From: Dyadobacter sp. CY326
GTDB lineage: Bacteria; Bacteroidota; Bacteroidia; Cytophagales; Spirosomataceae
Direction: 5' to 3'
Assembly: GCF_021390515.1 (NCBI RefSeq)
Contig: NZ_JAJUXI010000002.1
Coordinates: 248,001-312,000 of the forward strand
DNA: 64,000 bases
Shown here: positions 1-8,963 of the stretch, one piece after another
How the letters are laid out: each line of letters begins with the position of its first letter
Position numbering within the stretch: the first letter of the stretch is position 1
The notes under the pieces: model-generated
Seen by the model: only the letters and a program-made list of their open reading frames with translations
The model's database searches: none
What the model was told of the DNA's origin: nothing
Program-made: the position numbers and the translations under genes

Positions 1-1
1 C

Positions 2-580
2 GCAAAAAATATTAGCGTGGAAGCGGAATTAGGTGTTTTGGCGGGTGTTGAAGATGATCTCACGGTTGATGCTGCACATTCATTTTATACCAATCCGCAG
101 CAGGTTGAGGATTTTGTAAAAGCGACGGACTGCGACAGTCTGGCCATTGCGGTGGGCACGAGTCATGGAGCTTACAAGTTTTCAGGCGGACAAGGTTTGC
201 AGTTTCACATTTTGAAAGAAATTCAGGAACGCCTTCCAGACTTTCCTTTGGTGCTGCATGGCGGTTCTAATGTGATTCCGGAGGTCGTGGAAAGGATCAA
301 TGCTGCGGGCGGAAATCTGAAAACGGATGCGAAAGGCGTGCAGGAAGATGAGATTAGAAAAGCAATCCCGCTGGGCGTTTGCAAGATCAACATTGCGACG
401 GACACACGTCTGCTCTGGACCATGGTAAACCGGGAATTTTTCCGCGACCGGCCTGAGGAATTTGCGCCGACCACGCCGGGGAAAATCTTTATGGAAGAAT
501 ACAAAAAATTTATGCTCAAAAAGTTCGATCTGTTCGGTTGCACGGACAAAGCGGGCGATTTCAGCTTGGTTAACGCCTGA
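2..580 (+). CDS. iolJ: Class II aldolase, probable IolJ (5' truncated by window edge)
   Basis: C-terminal part of a class II (zinc-dependent) fructose-bisphosphate aldolase family protein; the frame is open from base 2, so the start lies outside the window. Visible family signatures are the VEAELG...EDD stretch at the beginning, the HGGSN metal-ligand loop and the KINIATDTR phosphate-binding segment. The family cleaves ketose or keto-acid phosphates to dihydroxyacetone phosphate or glyceraldehyde-type products. Because iolD and iolE follow on the same strand (gap 26 bases), the most likely role is 6-phospho-5-dehydro-2-deoxy-D-gluconate aldolase of myo-inositol catabolism. A glycolytic FBP aldolase is the alternative; the operon makes it less likely. 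The family is certain, the substrate is inferred. Confidence 0.85.
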   Translation, partial: AKNISVEAELGVLAGVEDDLTVDAAHSFYTNPQQVEDFVKATDCDSLAIAVGTSHGAYKFSGGQGLQFHILKEIQERLPDFPLVLHGGSNVIPEVVERINAAGGNLKTDAKGVQEDEIRKAIPLGVCKINIATDTRLLWTMVNREFFRDRPEEFAPTTPGKIFMEEYKKFMLKKFDLFGCTDKAGDFSLVNA

Positions 581-606
581 TATTTTCAAGCAAAATCATT
601 CAAAAA

Positions 607-2472
607 ATGACCAGAAGACTCACAGTAGCGCAGGCTACGATTACATTTTTAAAGAACCAGTTCATTGAGCGCGACGGCATTGAGCAGCCATATTTCGGCG
701 GCTGTTTCGGGATTTTCGGGCATGGTAATGTGGCAGGATTAGGCCAGGCTTTGCAGGAAAATCCTGACTTTCGCTATTATCAATGCCGGAATGAGCAATC
801 AATGGTGCATACGGCTGTGGCTTATGCAAAGGTCAAAAACCGGCTAGGCGCATTTGTTTGTACGACTTCAATCGGTCCAGGCGCCACGAATATGATCACT
901 GGCGCAGCTTTGGCGACCATTAATAGGCTGCCTGTTTTGCTTTTGCCTGGCGACATTTTCTCGACACGCGAGCCTAACCCTGTTTTGCAGCAATTGGAGA
1001 GTGCTTCTACACAGGATATTTCGGTTAACGATTGTTTCAAACCCGTTTCCAAATATTGGGACCGCATTAATCGGCCTGAGCAGCTCATTTATTCCCTCCC
1101 CGAAGTGATGCGCGTGCTGACTTCGCAGGCGGAAATGGGCGCAGTAACATTGTCAATGCCGCAGGACGTGCAGACGCATGCTTACGATTTCCCGGAATCG
1201 CTTTTCCAAAAAAGAGTCTGGCACGTAGGCAGGCCACGCCCCGATCTGACAACATTACAAAAGGCGGCCGAATGGATTAAAAATTCAAAAAATCCAGTCA
1301 TCGTTGCGGGCGGGGGCGCCATATATAGCGATGCCAGCAGCGTTGTGGACAGCTTTGCAACCAAAACAGGGATTCCTGTTGGTGAGACATTTGCCGGAAA
1401 AGGTGCGGTGCGTTATGATGCGCCTTACAGCATTGGCGGCCTGGGTGCAACCGGCACAAAATATGCCATAGAAATTGCCAACGAAGCCGACATTGTGATC
1501 GGCATTGGGACGCGTTACAGCGATTTCACGACGGCTTCCAAGTCCATTTTTAAGAACCCAGATGTCCATTTTATCAACATTAACATCAGTGAATTCGATG
1601 CCTTCAAGCACGCTGCATTGCCTGTGATTGGGGATGCAAAAGCTGTTTTGGACGAACTGAGCGCACTTTTGGGAGATTATGAGGTTGATCGGAATTATCG
1701 CCAGCGTGTTGCGGAAATGAACAAGGCGTGGGACGATGAAGTGACGCAAATTTATGCCGAAGGCAACAGCACGGTTCCGCCGATTGATCAGGCCGTTGTG
1801 ATCGGGACGTTGAACAGCTTCATGGACGACCGCGATGTGATGATCAATGCATCAGGCAGTGCGCCGGGCGACTTGCACAAACTATGGCGCGCCACTGATC
1901 CGAAAAACTTCCATCTGGAATATGGTTTCTCGTGCATGGGTTACGAAATCGCAGCCGGTTTGGGCGCAAAAATGGCCGATCCGACGCGGGAAATTTACGT
2001 GATCTGCGGCGATGGCGGTTATCTGATGAACAACCACGAAATCGTTACTTCCATTCAGGAAGGCGTTAAATTCACAATTTTACTTTTGAATAATAACGGT
2101 TATGCCAGCATTGGCGGACTTTCAGAAAGCATTGGCAGTGAACGCTTTGGCACAATGTATAAATATCGGGAAGAAAATTCGGGACAGCTTTCGGGCGAAT
2201 TTTTACCGGTTGATTTGGCAAAAAATGCGGAGAGCTTAGGTGCAAATGTCATTCGAGCGACGGATCGTGAATCACTGGAAAACGCGTTAGCTCAATCCAA
2301 AACAGCCGATAGAACAACGGTCATTTACATTGAAACAAGCCTCTACCGCACCGTGAAAGGTTACAATGCCTGGTGGGAAGTGCCGATTGCTGAGATTTCC
2401 ACTTCGCCGACGGTGCAAAAGGCATTTGAAACATATAAAACAAACAAAAAAGAACAGCGCATTTTCCTGTAA
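607..2472 (+). CDS. iolD: 3D-(3,5/4)-trihydroxycyclohexane-1,2-dione hydrolase IolD
   Basis: Thiamine-diphosphate enzyme of 621 residues that opens the ring of 3D-trihydroxycyclohexane-1,2-dione to 5-deoxy-glucuronate in cytoplasmic inositol degradation. The N-terminal TPP domain carries the IolD-typical FGGCFGIFGHGNVAGLGQAL stretch (residues 30-49) and the cofactor-activating glutamate (E63, in RNEQSMVHTA). A central domain follows, then the C-terminal TPP domain with the GDGGYLMNNHE motif near residue 470 and LLLNNNGY after it (GDG...NN motif). Length matches the family. It sits between an aldolase fragment and iolE with only 3 bases to the latter, so it is co-transcribed and probably translationally linked to iolE. 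Confidence 0.95.
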   Translation: MTRRLTVAQATITFLKNQFIERDGIEQPYFGGCFGIFGHGNVAGLGQALQENPDFRYYQCRNEQSMVHTAVAYAKVKNRLGAFVCTTSIGPGATNMITGAALATINRLPVLLLPGDIFSTREPNPVLQQLESASTQDISVNDCFKPVSKYWDRINRPEQLIYSLPEVMRVLTSQAEMGAVTLSMPQDVQTHAYDFPESLFQKRVWHVGRPRPDLTTLQKAAEWIKNSKNPVIVAGGGAIYSDASSVVDSFATKTGIPVGETFAGKGAVRYDAPYSIGGLGATGTKYAIEIANEADIVIGIGTRYSDFTTASKSIFKNPDVHFININISEFDAFKHAALPVIGDAKAVLDELSALLGDYEVDRNYRQRVAEMNKAWDDEVTQIYAEGNSTVPPIDQAVVIGTLNSFMDDRDVMINASGSAPGDLHKLWRATDPKNFHLEYGFSCMGYEIAAGLGAKMADPTREIYVICGDGGYLMNNHEIVTSIQEGVKFTILLLNNNGYASIGGLSESIGSERFGTMYKYREENSGQLSGEFLPVDLAKNAESLGANVIRATDRESLENALAQSKTADRTTVIYIETSLYRTVKGYNAWWEVPIAEISTSPTVQKAFETYKTNKKEQRIFL

Positions 2473-2475
2473 GCC

Positions 2476-3378
2476 ATGAATTTCGACAACATAAAATTAG
2501 GCGTTGCGCCCATCAACTGGACCAACGACGATATGCCCGAATTGGGCGGTGAAAATACATTTGAGCAATGCATCAGTGAAATGGCGCTGGCTGGTTTTAC
2601 GGGTTGTGAAGTCGGTAACAAATTTCCCCGCGATACGAATGTTTTGAAAAAAGCATTGGAATTGAGAGGATTGCAGATTTGCAACCAATGGAACAGTTAC
2701 GAGCTCACGACCAAAACATTTGCCGAGAACCGCGAGAACTTCACAACATTGCTAGACTTTTTGGAAACAATGGGCGCAAAAGTGATTGGCGGCGGCGAAA
2801 CTGGAAACAGCTGCCAGGGACAAATGAATGTGCCGGTTTTTGAAGGAAAAGGAATGTTAAACACGAAAGAAGAATGGGACAGCTTCACATTTGGGTTGAA
2901 TGAACTGGGAAAGATCGCCCGTGATCGCGGCATGAAGCTGGCTTTCCACCACCATATGGGAACCTGCATTCAGACCATTGAAGAGACAGATCGCTTGCTT
3001 AATGAAACTGATCCAGAAAATGTGTTCCTGAACTACGACTGCGGACATTTCCATTTTGCCGGTGAAGATCCGGCCATTGCGCTTCAAAAATACATCGGCC
3101 GCACGGCGCATATTCACTTAAAAGACGTTCGTCCAAACATTCTGCAACGTGTTCACGAAGAGAGGCTTAGCTTTCTTACCGCAGTAAAAAGCGGTGTTTT
3201 CACAGTTCCTGGCGACCCCGAAGGCTGCATCGATTTTCGACCGCTTTTCAACATTATCAAAAAAAGCGATTACCAAGGCTGGATCGTCCTCGAAGCCGAA
3301 CAAGACCCCGCCAAAGCCAATCCACTAGAATACGCCATCATCGCCCGGAAGTTCTTCAAAAACTTGACTGGGATTTAA
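2476..3378 (+). CDS. iolE: Myo-inosose-2 dehydratase IolE
   Basis: 300-residue TIM-barrel protein of the xylose isomerase/AP endonuclease 2 superfamily. It removes water from 2-keto-myo-inositol to give the diketone that IolD hydrolyses. The start (KLGVAPINWTNDDMPELGG) is characteristic of IolE, as are CEVGNKFP, FHHHMGTCIQT, DCGHFHFAGEDP and HLKDV, which supply the metal and substrate contacts in this fold. It begins 3 bases after the iolD stop. Gene order iolJ-iolD-iolE indicates the end of an inositol operon whose earlier genes lie left of the window. Its stop is 6 bases from the stop of a convergent toxin gene, and no hairpin terminator is seen between them. Confidence 0.95.
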   Translation: MNFDNIKLGVAPINWTNDDMPELGGENTFEQCISEMALAGFTGCEVGNKFPRDTNVLKKALELRGLQICNQWNSYELTTKTFAENRENFTTLLDFLETMGAKVIGGGETGNSCQGQMNVPVFEGKGMLNTKEEWDSFTFGLNELGKIARDRGMKLAFHHHMGTCIQTIEETDRLLNETDPENVFLNYDCGHFHFAGEDPAIALQKYIGRTAHIHLKDVRPNILQRVHEERLSFLTAVKSGVFTVPGDPEGCIDFRPLFNIIKKSDYQGWIVLEAEQDPAKANPLEYAIIARKFFKNLTGI

Positions 3379-3384
3379 TACAAG

Positions 3385-3714
3385 CTACATTTCACTTATC
3401 GCCACGGGTCCCAGAGGAAGTCTTGATTTTTTTAGATAACTTCTGATCTGTGGCGATAATTTTGTGAGCTCAGCGTAGGAATTGATTTTTGCAGAAAGGA
3501 CAAAAACGGTTACCGGGTAATTTTTGAAGTTTTGCTGGTAACGCATGTTCTTGTCAAAAGTAAGGAGCGCATGAAATCCATTGGCTTTCAGCAAGGCTAA
3601 TAATTGCGCATCTTTCACGCCATTCCAGCCCATATCACGGATCGTAAATACTTCGTGGTTGGGAAAATCTTCTTTTAGTCTTTTGGGCAAATTTTCGTCA
3701 AGCAGCAGCTTCAT
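3385..3714 (-). CDS. DUF5615 PIN-like toxin
   Basis: 109-residue small PIN-like protein (DUF5615). It starts MKLLLDENLPKRL, the hallmark of this family, and has acidic residues placed as in PIN nucleases: D6, D35 (in KDAQLLALL) and D54 (in LLTFDKNMRY). Family knowledge suggests an RNase toxin of type II systems. Its start codon overlaps the end of the upstream DUF433 gene by 17 bases, so the two are translated together with the antitoxin first. The module is convergent with iolE. Confidence 0.85.
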   Translation of the reverse strand: MKLLLDENLPKRLKEDFPNHEVFTIRDMGWNGVKDAQLLALLKANGFHALLTFDKNMRYQQNFKNYPVTVFVLSAKINSYAELTKLSPQIRSYLKKSRLPLGPVAISEM

Positions 3715-3937
3715 AAAGCTCGGCTATATTCTTTGACGACGTTATTTTGCTGGCAACTTCCAGTAATGCGATTGCCTGCTCCTTACTAACCGTTGGAAAG
3801 TCATCAAGGAATTCATCTAATGAAACACCGGCTTCCAAATGATCAAAAAGCGATTCGATTGGCACGCGGGTTCCGCTGAAAACGGGCTGGCCTCCGAGTA
3901 TGTCATTGTCGATTGTTACGATTTGCTTGATGTCCAT
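3698..3937 (-). CDS. DUF433 antitoxin
   Basis: 79-residue DUF433 protein. The pattern ILGGQPVFSGTRVPIESLFD followed by a short acidic helix (DEFLDDFPTVSKEQA) is diagnostic: an HTH-like fold used by antitoxins paired with DUF5615 toxins. It is first in the operon, overlaps the toxin by 17 bases and presumably represses its own promoter in the AT-rich stretch right of 3937. Molecular function beyond this is inferred from the pairing. Confidence 0.85.
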   Translation of the reverse strand: MDIKQIVTIDNDILGGQPVFSGTRVPIESLFDHLEAGVSLDEFLDDFPTVSKEQAIALLEVASKITSSKNIAELYEAAA

Positions 3938-4111
3938 AAATCTTCACTTTAACACTTGCTGTAAATTTAATCAAAATCTCCACTTATTAAATCTCTATTA
4001 AATTTCACTTTAAACCCTGCATTTAACCCTCCACCCGCGCCACAAAGCTTTCATGACATACGTAATGGCAGTATAGTTCGTTAAACAACTTAATTCAACA
4101 AACCTGCTAAT

Positions 4112-5566
4112 ATGTTATATTTTAAAAAGTTAAGCCTTCTTTACGCGCTTTCGTTTGCGGTGTTGGTGGTGGGGTGCAAGCAAAAAGATGTTGAGCCTGA
4201 CGTTTTAACCGCGGTCGATACAACGTCCGTTGCAGATAAACAAGCGGTGAATGCGTGGCTTTATGAGGTGATGGACGATGCATATTTTTGGTATAAAAAT
4301 CTCCCTGCCGAATCCAGCCTGGACGCTTCGCAAAGCCCTTATGATTATTTTGAAAAACTGGTTTACCAACGCGAAACCGTTGACCGGTTTTCGGCTGTGA
4401 CAGATGATATTGACGCGCTGCAAAATGAATTCAATGGCGTAAGCAAAATCTTCGGGATCAGTTATTCACTTTCTTATATTGACGACGGCAAGTCTAATAT
4501 TGCGGCGTTTTTAAACTATGTTGTAAAAGGAAGTCCTGCCGCCGCTGCGGGCTTGAAAAGAGGTGACATTATCCTCAAAGTCAATGGCACGCAGCTTACT
4601 GAGGCCAATTATATCGCTTTGCTTAGTAATAATGAAAGTGTAACTGTGACGCTGGGTGCGTTGCAAGACACGAAGATTGTCGCGACCAACACCACTTATT
4701 CGATCACGAAAGCAGAAGTGAGCGAAGATCCGGTTGCATTTTCAACTGTGATTTCAAAACCCGCACTAGGAAAAACGATTGGTTACCTGGTTTACACGCA
4801 ATTTGTGCCTGGCAGTGCAGCGGATGAAAACAAATATGACAATGAGTTGCGTCAGGTTTTTGCAGATTTTAAAGCAAAAGGTGTGAACGAACTCGTGCTG
4901 GATTTGCGCCTGAATTCCGGCGGATACATTAGTTCTGCAAATACATTGGCCTCTTTGATTGGTAAAAACATTTCAGCTTCCAAAATATTTTACAAGGAAC
5001 AATGGAATGATAAATACATCGCTTACTGGCAAAAAGCCAACGGTGCCAATGCTTTGAATTACACTTTTCAGGCAGAAAGCAACAACATTGGCAGCAACCT
5101 GAACCGCGTTTTTGTCCTCACTTCAAACGGAACAGCGTCGGCTAGTGAACTGGTTATCAACGGCTTGAAACCTTACATGGACGTCATAACGATTGGTGAG
5201 CACACTGCTGGCAAAAACCTTTTCGGCTCCCTGGTTAGTGATGATAAAGAGCGTTGGAAATGGGGTGCTTATGTCATGCTCGGGCAAACGGCCAACGCCA
5301 ACGACCAGTCGGATTACGGAACCGTGGACGGCATGACGCCAAATTATCTCGTGGAAGATGCGAAGGTTCCGTATGCTCCTTTTGGAGATGAAAATGAGAC
5401 ATTGTTTCATAAAGCATTGGAAGTCATGGGCGTTCCAGTCGTTGCGAATGGCCGGGTGGCGGCAGTGAAGACAGTCCAGCCATTCAGGAAGTTGCTGCGC
5501 GACAATCTGAGTCCACGCAAAAATCTGATGATCAAGGATGGGGTGAACAAGGCGCTTAACCTGTAA
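4112..5566 (+). CDS. S41 family peptidase, lipoprotein
   Basis: 484-residue C-terminal-processing-type serine protease. The N-terminus is a lipoprotein signal with lipobox VVGC (C22), so it should be anchored in the outer membrane or periplasmic face. A PDZ-like domain (about residues 110-195, KGSPAAAAGLKRGDIILKVNG) precedes the S41 core (VLDLRLNSGG). The catalytic dyad is visible: TASASE with the likely nucleophile S343 and the general base K368 in EHTAGKN, 25 residues apart as in Tsp/CtpA. It is monocistronic, with a clear terminator just downstream. Substrate unknown. Bacteroidota encode several such secreted S41 lipoproteins. Confidence 0.9.
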   Translation: MLYFKKLSLLYALSFAVLVVGCKQKDVEPDVLTAVDTTSVADKQAVNAWLYEVMDDAYFWYKNLPAESSLDASQSPYDYFEKLVYQRETVDRFSAVTDDIDALQNEFNGVSKIFGISYSLSYIDDGKSNIAAFLNYVVKGSPAAAAGLKRGDIILKVNGTQLTEANYIALLSNNESVTVTLGALQDTKIVATNTTYSITKAEVSEDPVAFSTVISKPALGKTIGYLVYTQFVPGSAADENKYDNELRQVFADFKAKGVNELVLDLRLNSGGYISSANTLASLIGKNISASKIFYKEQWNDKYIAYWQKANGANALNYTFQAESNNIGSNLNRVFVLTSNGTASASELVINGLKPYMDVITIGEHTAGKNLFGSLVSDDKERWKWGAYVMLGQTANANDQSDYGTVDGMTPNYLVEDAKVPYAPFGDENETLFHKALEVMGVPVVANGRVAAVKTVQPFRKLLRDNLSPRKNLMIKDGVNKALNL

Positions 5567-5587
5567 ACTTCCTTTATATATTTGCAT

Positions 5588-5621
5588 AAAACGAGGTCCC
5601 GAATAGTGACCTCGTTTTTTT
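5588..5621 (+). terminator. Rho-independent terminator after S41 peptidase
   Basis: Perfect 11-bp stem (AAAACGAGGTC paired with GACCTCGTTTT) with a 9-base loop, running into seven T residues. It lies 22 bases after the peptidase stop codon. Confidence 0.9.
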
Positions 5622-5801
5622 ATGACCTGATCCTCCTTAAATTAATGCAGCCGGACATCTAATGAGTCGGATTTCGCGTAATTTTAATGTCAAATAATAA
5701 CATGGCTTTTGCTAAAATTAAGTCGACATAAATCACACATTTAACCGTTTATAGTGAAATTCGCTTAACGCTCGTTCCTTTACTTCCGGCCTCGGCTGAC
5801 T

Positions 5802-7793
5802 ATGAAAATAAAACTACTCCTCGTTTTTTTCTGCACACTCTTTCAAATGCCCGCTCTCTTTGGGCAGGCCGTAAAGCACACTTACCGTTTTTACAAGACA
5901 TTGGAAGTTGCACAACCCGAATGCGGACCGGCCCTTACGCCAGTCACAGCATTGGGAAGCTGTCCTGCTTCTGCCACGGATGGAACCTTCGTCAGTGACG
6001 TTTTACCCTGCGGCGTGCAACGGACTGTGTATCAAAATAATTTGAACTGGGGATTAATGTATCCCAACACAGAAGGCGCAATTACGGATAATTACACGAT
6101 TCAAATGTATATCAAACCTACGGACTGGGGTGTAACGTGGGCGCGAATCATTGATTTTTCCAATGGCGGATCAGATCAGGGAATTTATTTCAAGGACAAA
6201 AACGGCTCCAAAGATCGCTGCATTGACTTTTATCCTTATGGCATTGCGGGCGCTTGCCCGTTTTTCAACACCAACACTTACTATCTCCTGACCTTCACCC
6301 GGAACGGGCAGACGGGGATTATGGATGTCTATGTGGATAACATGCTTTTTGCGTCTTACAATGATAAAGACGGAAGATATGTGGGAAAGCCGGGAACGCC
6401 GATCTATATTTTCCGAGATGATCAATCTGTTTCGTGTGAGTCCGGGCGGGCTAATTTTGGCTATTTGTCTTTCAGCAACCAGTTTCTTGCGAAAAGCGAT
6501 GTTGAACAATCGTTTAACGAAATCTGCTTTACAGCCAACATTAATCCCAATGCAGACTTCGCTATCATTCCGTATGCCGTTTGCGAAAAGGACCAGAATG
6601 TGGAGATAAAATACACCGGAACCATTCCGGTTCCAGGAAACGGATATAGCTTTGAATGGGATTTTGACGGCGCAAAAATCATTTCCGGATCGGGAATGGG
6701 CCCATTTCTAATAAATTGGGAAACCACAGGCCCTAAGAAAGTCGCGCTCAAAATCACAAATCTCAAATGCAATAATGAGATTATCAACATCAAAGAGGCG
6801 TCAGTCAGCGATCTGAGTTTGACCACTGATCTTGTGCCGGGCTCATGTGATAAAACAAGCGAGGGAACGCTTACAATTAGCGGAAAAGGCGGACAACTAC
6901 CCTATCAATATTCAATCGATTCTGTTAATTATCAGGCAGATGCGGTTTTCAAGTTAATGCCTGCCGATTATAAAGTTTATTTAAAAGACGTCAACGGTTG
7001 TGTCGTGAATAAACCGATAAAGGTTGAATTTTCAAGCAACATCAATGTTCAGACCATTGCGGACACCACCATTTGCGCAGGCGACCCGGTTGTGCTTACG
7101 ACCAACAGTAACGCCCAAACATTCGCGTGGGAAGCGCAGCCAGGCCTGGATAATCCGAATGCCAAAGATCCGGTCGCAAGACCTTCAATAACAACGCAAT
7201 ATGTGGTCAATGCTTCGTTGGGCGTTTGTAATGCGCGTGACACAGTGACGATCCGCGTTGCCCCGCCTGTTGAAGTGAAAGTGACGCCTGACGCGACCAT
7301 TGATTACAATGTTCCCTATCAACTCATTGCTTCCTCGCCGCAGGTTACAAACCTCAACGATGGCAAATTCCTGTGGTCGCCTCCGGATGGGCTCAGTGAT
7401 CCCGCGAGCCCAAGCCCCACTGCCACATTGCAGTCCGACCAAACTTACACGATCGAAATTACATCGGGAATGGGTTGTGCGGGAAAAGGGACGGTTAACC
7501 TCCGCGTGAGACGTCGCGAACACTTGAATGTCCCAACTGCATTTTCTCCAAATGGTGATGGCAAAAACGAAGTGCTCATTCCGGTCGTGAATGAAATTTC
7601 GAGCCTGTCTTATTTCAAAATATACAACCGCTGGGGACAGCTCGTTTTTTTTACAAAAGAATTAAATAAAGGCTGGGATGGCACTTTTAAGGGTGAAGCC
7701 GTCGTTTCGGGTGCCTATGTTTGGGCAATTGAGGGCGTGTCCAGCGAAGGAAGGGTCATGAAGCGCGAAGGAACCGTGTTACTCATTAAATAA
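5802..7793 (+). CDS. LamG-like/PKD protein with type IX secretion type B sorting domain
   Basis: 663-residue exported protein. A signal peptide (MKIKLLLVFFCTLFQMPALFGQA) is followed by a concanavalin/LamG-like sandwich (about residues 65-235), a PKD-like segment (around 265-345, FEWDFDG), further Ig-like segments and a C-terminal gliding-motility-type domain (about 577-663: VPTAFSPNGDGKNEVL, FKIYNRWGQLVF, WDGTFKGE, SGAYVWAIEG). The last domain is the type B sorting signal recognised by the Bacteroidota type IX secretion system, so the protein should be delivered to the cell surface or medium. No catalytic domain is recognised; adhesion or glycan binding is a guess. It stands alone on this strand and converges with the desaturase gene. 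Confidence 0.88.
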   Translation: MKIKLLLVFFCTLFQMPALFGQAVKHTYRFYKTLEVAQPECGPALTPVTALGSCPASATDGTFVSDVLPCGVQRTVYQNNLNWGLMYPNTEGAITDNYTIQMYIKPTDWGVTWARIIDFSNGGSDQGIYFKDKNGSKDRCIDFYPYGIAGACPFFNTNTYYLLTFTRNGQTGIMDVYVDNMLFASYNDKDGRYVGKPGTPIYIFRDDQSVSCESGRANFGYLSFSNQFLAKSDVEQSFNEICFTANINPNADFAIIPYAVCEKDQNVEIKYTGTIPVPGNGYSFEWDFDGAKIISGSGMGPFLINWETTGPKKVALKITNLKCNNEIINIKEASVSDLSLTTDLVPGSCDKTSEGTLTISGKGGQLPYQYSIDSVNYQADAVFKLMPADYKVYLKDVNGCVVNKPIKVEFSSNINVQTIADTTICAGDPVVLTTNSNAQTFAWEAQPGLDNPNAKDPVARPSITTQYVVNASLGVCNARDTVTIRVAPPVEVKVTPDATIDYNVPYQLIASSPQVTNLNDGKFLWSPPDGLSDPASPSPTATLQSDQTYTIEITSGMGCAGKGTVNLRVRRREHLNVPTAFSPNGDGKNEVLIPVVNEISSLSYFKIYNRWGQLVFFTKELNKGWDGTFKGEAVVSGAYVWAIEGVSSEGRVMKREGTVLLIK

Positions 7794-7797
7794 CCGA

Positions 7798-7827
7798 CTG
7801 AGCGCAGTCAAATTGATCTGCGCTCAG
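7798..7827. terminator. Bidirectional hairpin between convergent genes
   Basis: Perfect 10-bp inverted repeat (CTGAGCGCAG / CTGCGCTCAG) with a 10-base loop in the 45-base gap between two convergent genes. Neither side has a long T tract, so it is a weak intrinsic terminator or an mRNA 3'-end stabiliser. Confidence 0.65.
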
Positions 7828-7838
7828 CCGGACGTTCG

Positions 7839-8822
7839 TTAGCTGATCCAGCTAAATTCATATTGCAATTCCGGGATTCTTGTCCGGTCTGCGATTCTCT
7901 TTAATCTGTTTGGAAGCGCCATCAAATAATCTCTTGCTTTCTCTGCTTGCTCATTAATGTTACGAACAGAGCCTATCTCCCACTCCACCAACAGACTGTC
8001 GAGGATTTCGATGTAATCATTGGTTGTGTAAACGCCCAATCTTTGTGCTGCATCAGAAAAGTGCGAGAATGTATCGCCCATTTTCACACCCGATTCGCGC
8101 AGGAAGTGAGCAGGCATGACGATCTTTTTACGCATCATATCTTCCAGTGCAAGCAGCAATTCGGAAGGGTCAACTTCCAAAATCCGGCGAACAAAATCTT
8201 TATATGCCTTTGCGTGTCGCATTTCGTCGGCTGCAATCACACCGCAAATTTTGGATAAATGCGGATTTCCAAATTTCTTGGCAAGCGTCGCCGTTCTTCT
8301 GTGCGAAACATTAGTTGCCAGCTCCTGAAAAGATGTGTAAATAAAGTTGCGGTAAGGATCGCGATCCGTTCCAATGTCAAAACCATCGGCGATCAAAAAC
8401 TGCGTAGAAACCTCCATTGCACGCATGTTAACCCGACCTGACAGATATAAATATTTGTTCAAAAGGTCGCCATGACGATTTTCTTCCGCCGTCCAGGCAC
8501 GCACCCATTGCGACCAGCCGGAAGGATTATTCACCTGATCCACGCCGATTACGTCCATCAGCCAAGATTCGTAAGTTGGAAGCGCCTCTTCGGTAATTGT
8601 GTCGCCAATCAGCACGGCAATGTAATCGTAAGGCAACTCACGGCAGCTTTCTTGCAATAATTTTACTTCACTAAAAAAATTTTCATCACTGGAATCGGGC
8701 AAAAAGTCCGAAGGCTGCCAGTTTTCTTCGATGGGTTTCAAATATTCCGCCATAAGCACATTCAGGTCTTTTCCTACATGTTGCATGACTTCGAGTCTTT
8801 CAGCTGAAAGTGCGGTGTCCAT
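7839..8822 (-). CDS. Acyl-ACP desaturase (soluble diiron)
   Basis: 327-residue soluble fatty-acid desaturase of the ferritin-like diiron family (the plant stearoyl-ACP desaturase type), which introduces a cis double bond into acyl chains on acyl carrier protein using oxygen and ferredoxin. Both diiron helix-pair motifs are intact: EENRH (113-117) and DEMRH (199-203), with further carboxylate ligands in ITEEALPTYESW (around 78-79) and TSFQELA (E167). It is divergent from a PlsC acyltransferase 141 bases away, so both genes serve membrane lipid synthesis and may share regulation. The reaction is certain at family level; double-bond position and chain length cannot be read. Confidence 0.9.
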   Translation of the reverse strand: MDTALSAERLEVMQHVGKDLNVLMAEYLKPIEENWQPSDFLPDSSDENFFSEVKLLQESCRELPYDYIAVLIGDTITEEALPTYESWLMDVIGVDQVNNPSGWSQWVRAWTAEENRHGDLLNKYLYLSGRVNMRAMEVSTQFLIADGFDIGTDRDPYRNFIYTSFQELATNVSHRRTATLAKKFGNPHLSKICGVIAADEMRHAKAYKDFVRRILEVDPSELLLALEDMMRKKIVMPAHFLRESGVKMGDTFSHFSDAAQRLGVYTTNDYIEILDSLLVEWEIGSVRNINEQAEKARDYLMALPNRLKRIADRTRIPELQYEFSWIS

Positions 8823-8941
8823 TATATTTATATTTAAAGCTCTGTTTGTTAATTTACAAATTACGCGAATTTAATGTAAGTTTCGAATGACTTTCATCAT
8901 ATCGAAGCTCAAAAATTAGAATATTCAAGGCAGTTTTAAAC

Positions 8942-8949
8942 TATTTTTG
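8942..8949 (+). promoter_or_regulatory. Putative -7 box (TATTTTTG) for plsC
   Basis: Matches the Bacteroidota housekeeping -7 consensus TAnnTTTG and is followed by the start codon 15 bases later. The -33 element is not clear, so this is a moderate call. Confidence 0.5.
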
Positions 8950-8963
8950 CACAAAAAACCCGA

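Noticed and set aside
5577-5584. TATATTTG resembling a -7 box
   Set aside because: It is followed at once by a terminator, so any transcript would be only about 30 bases; likely chance.
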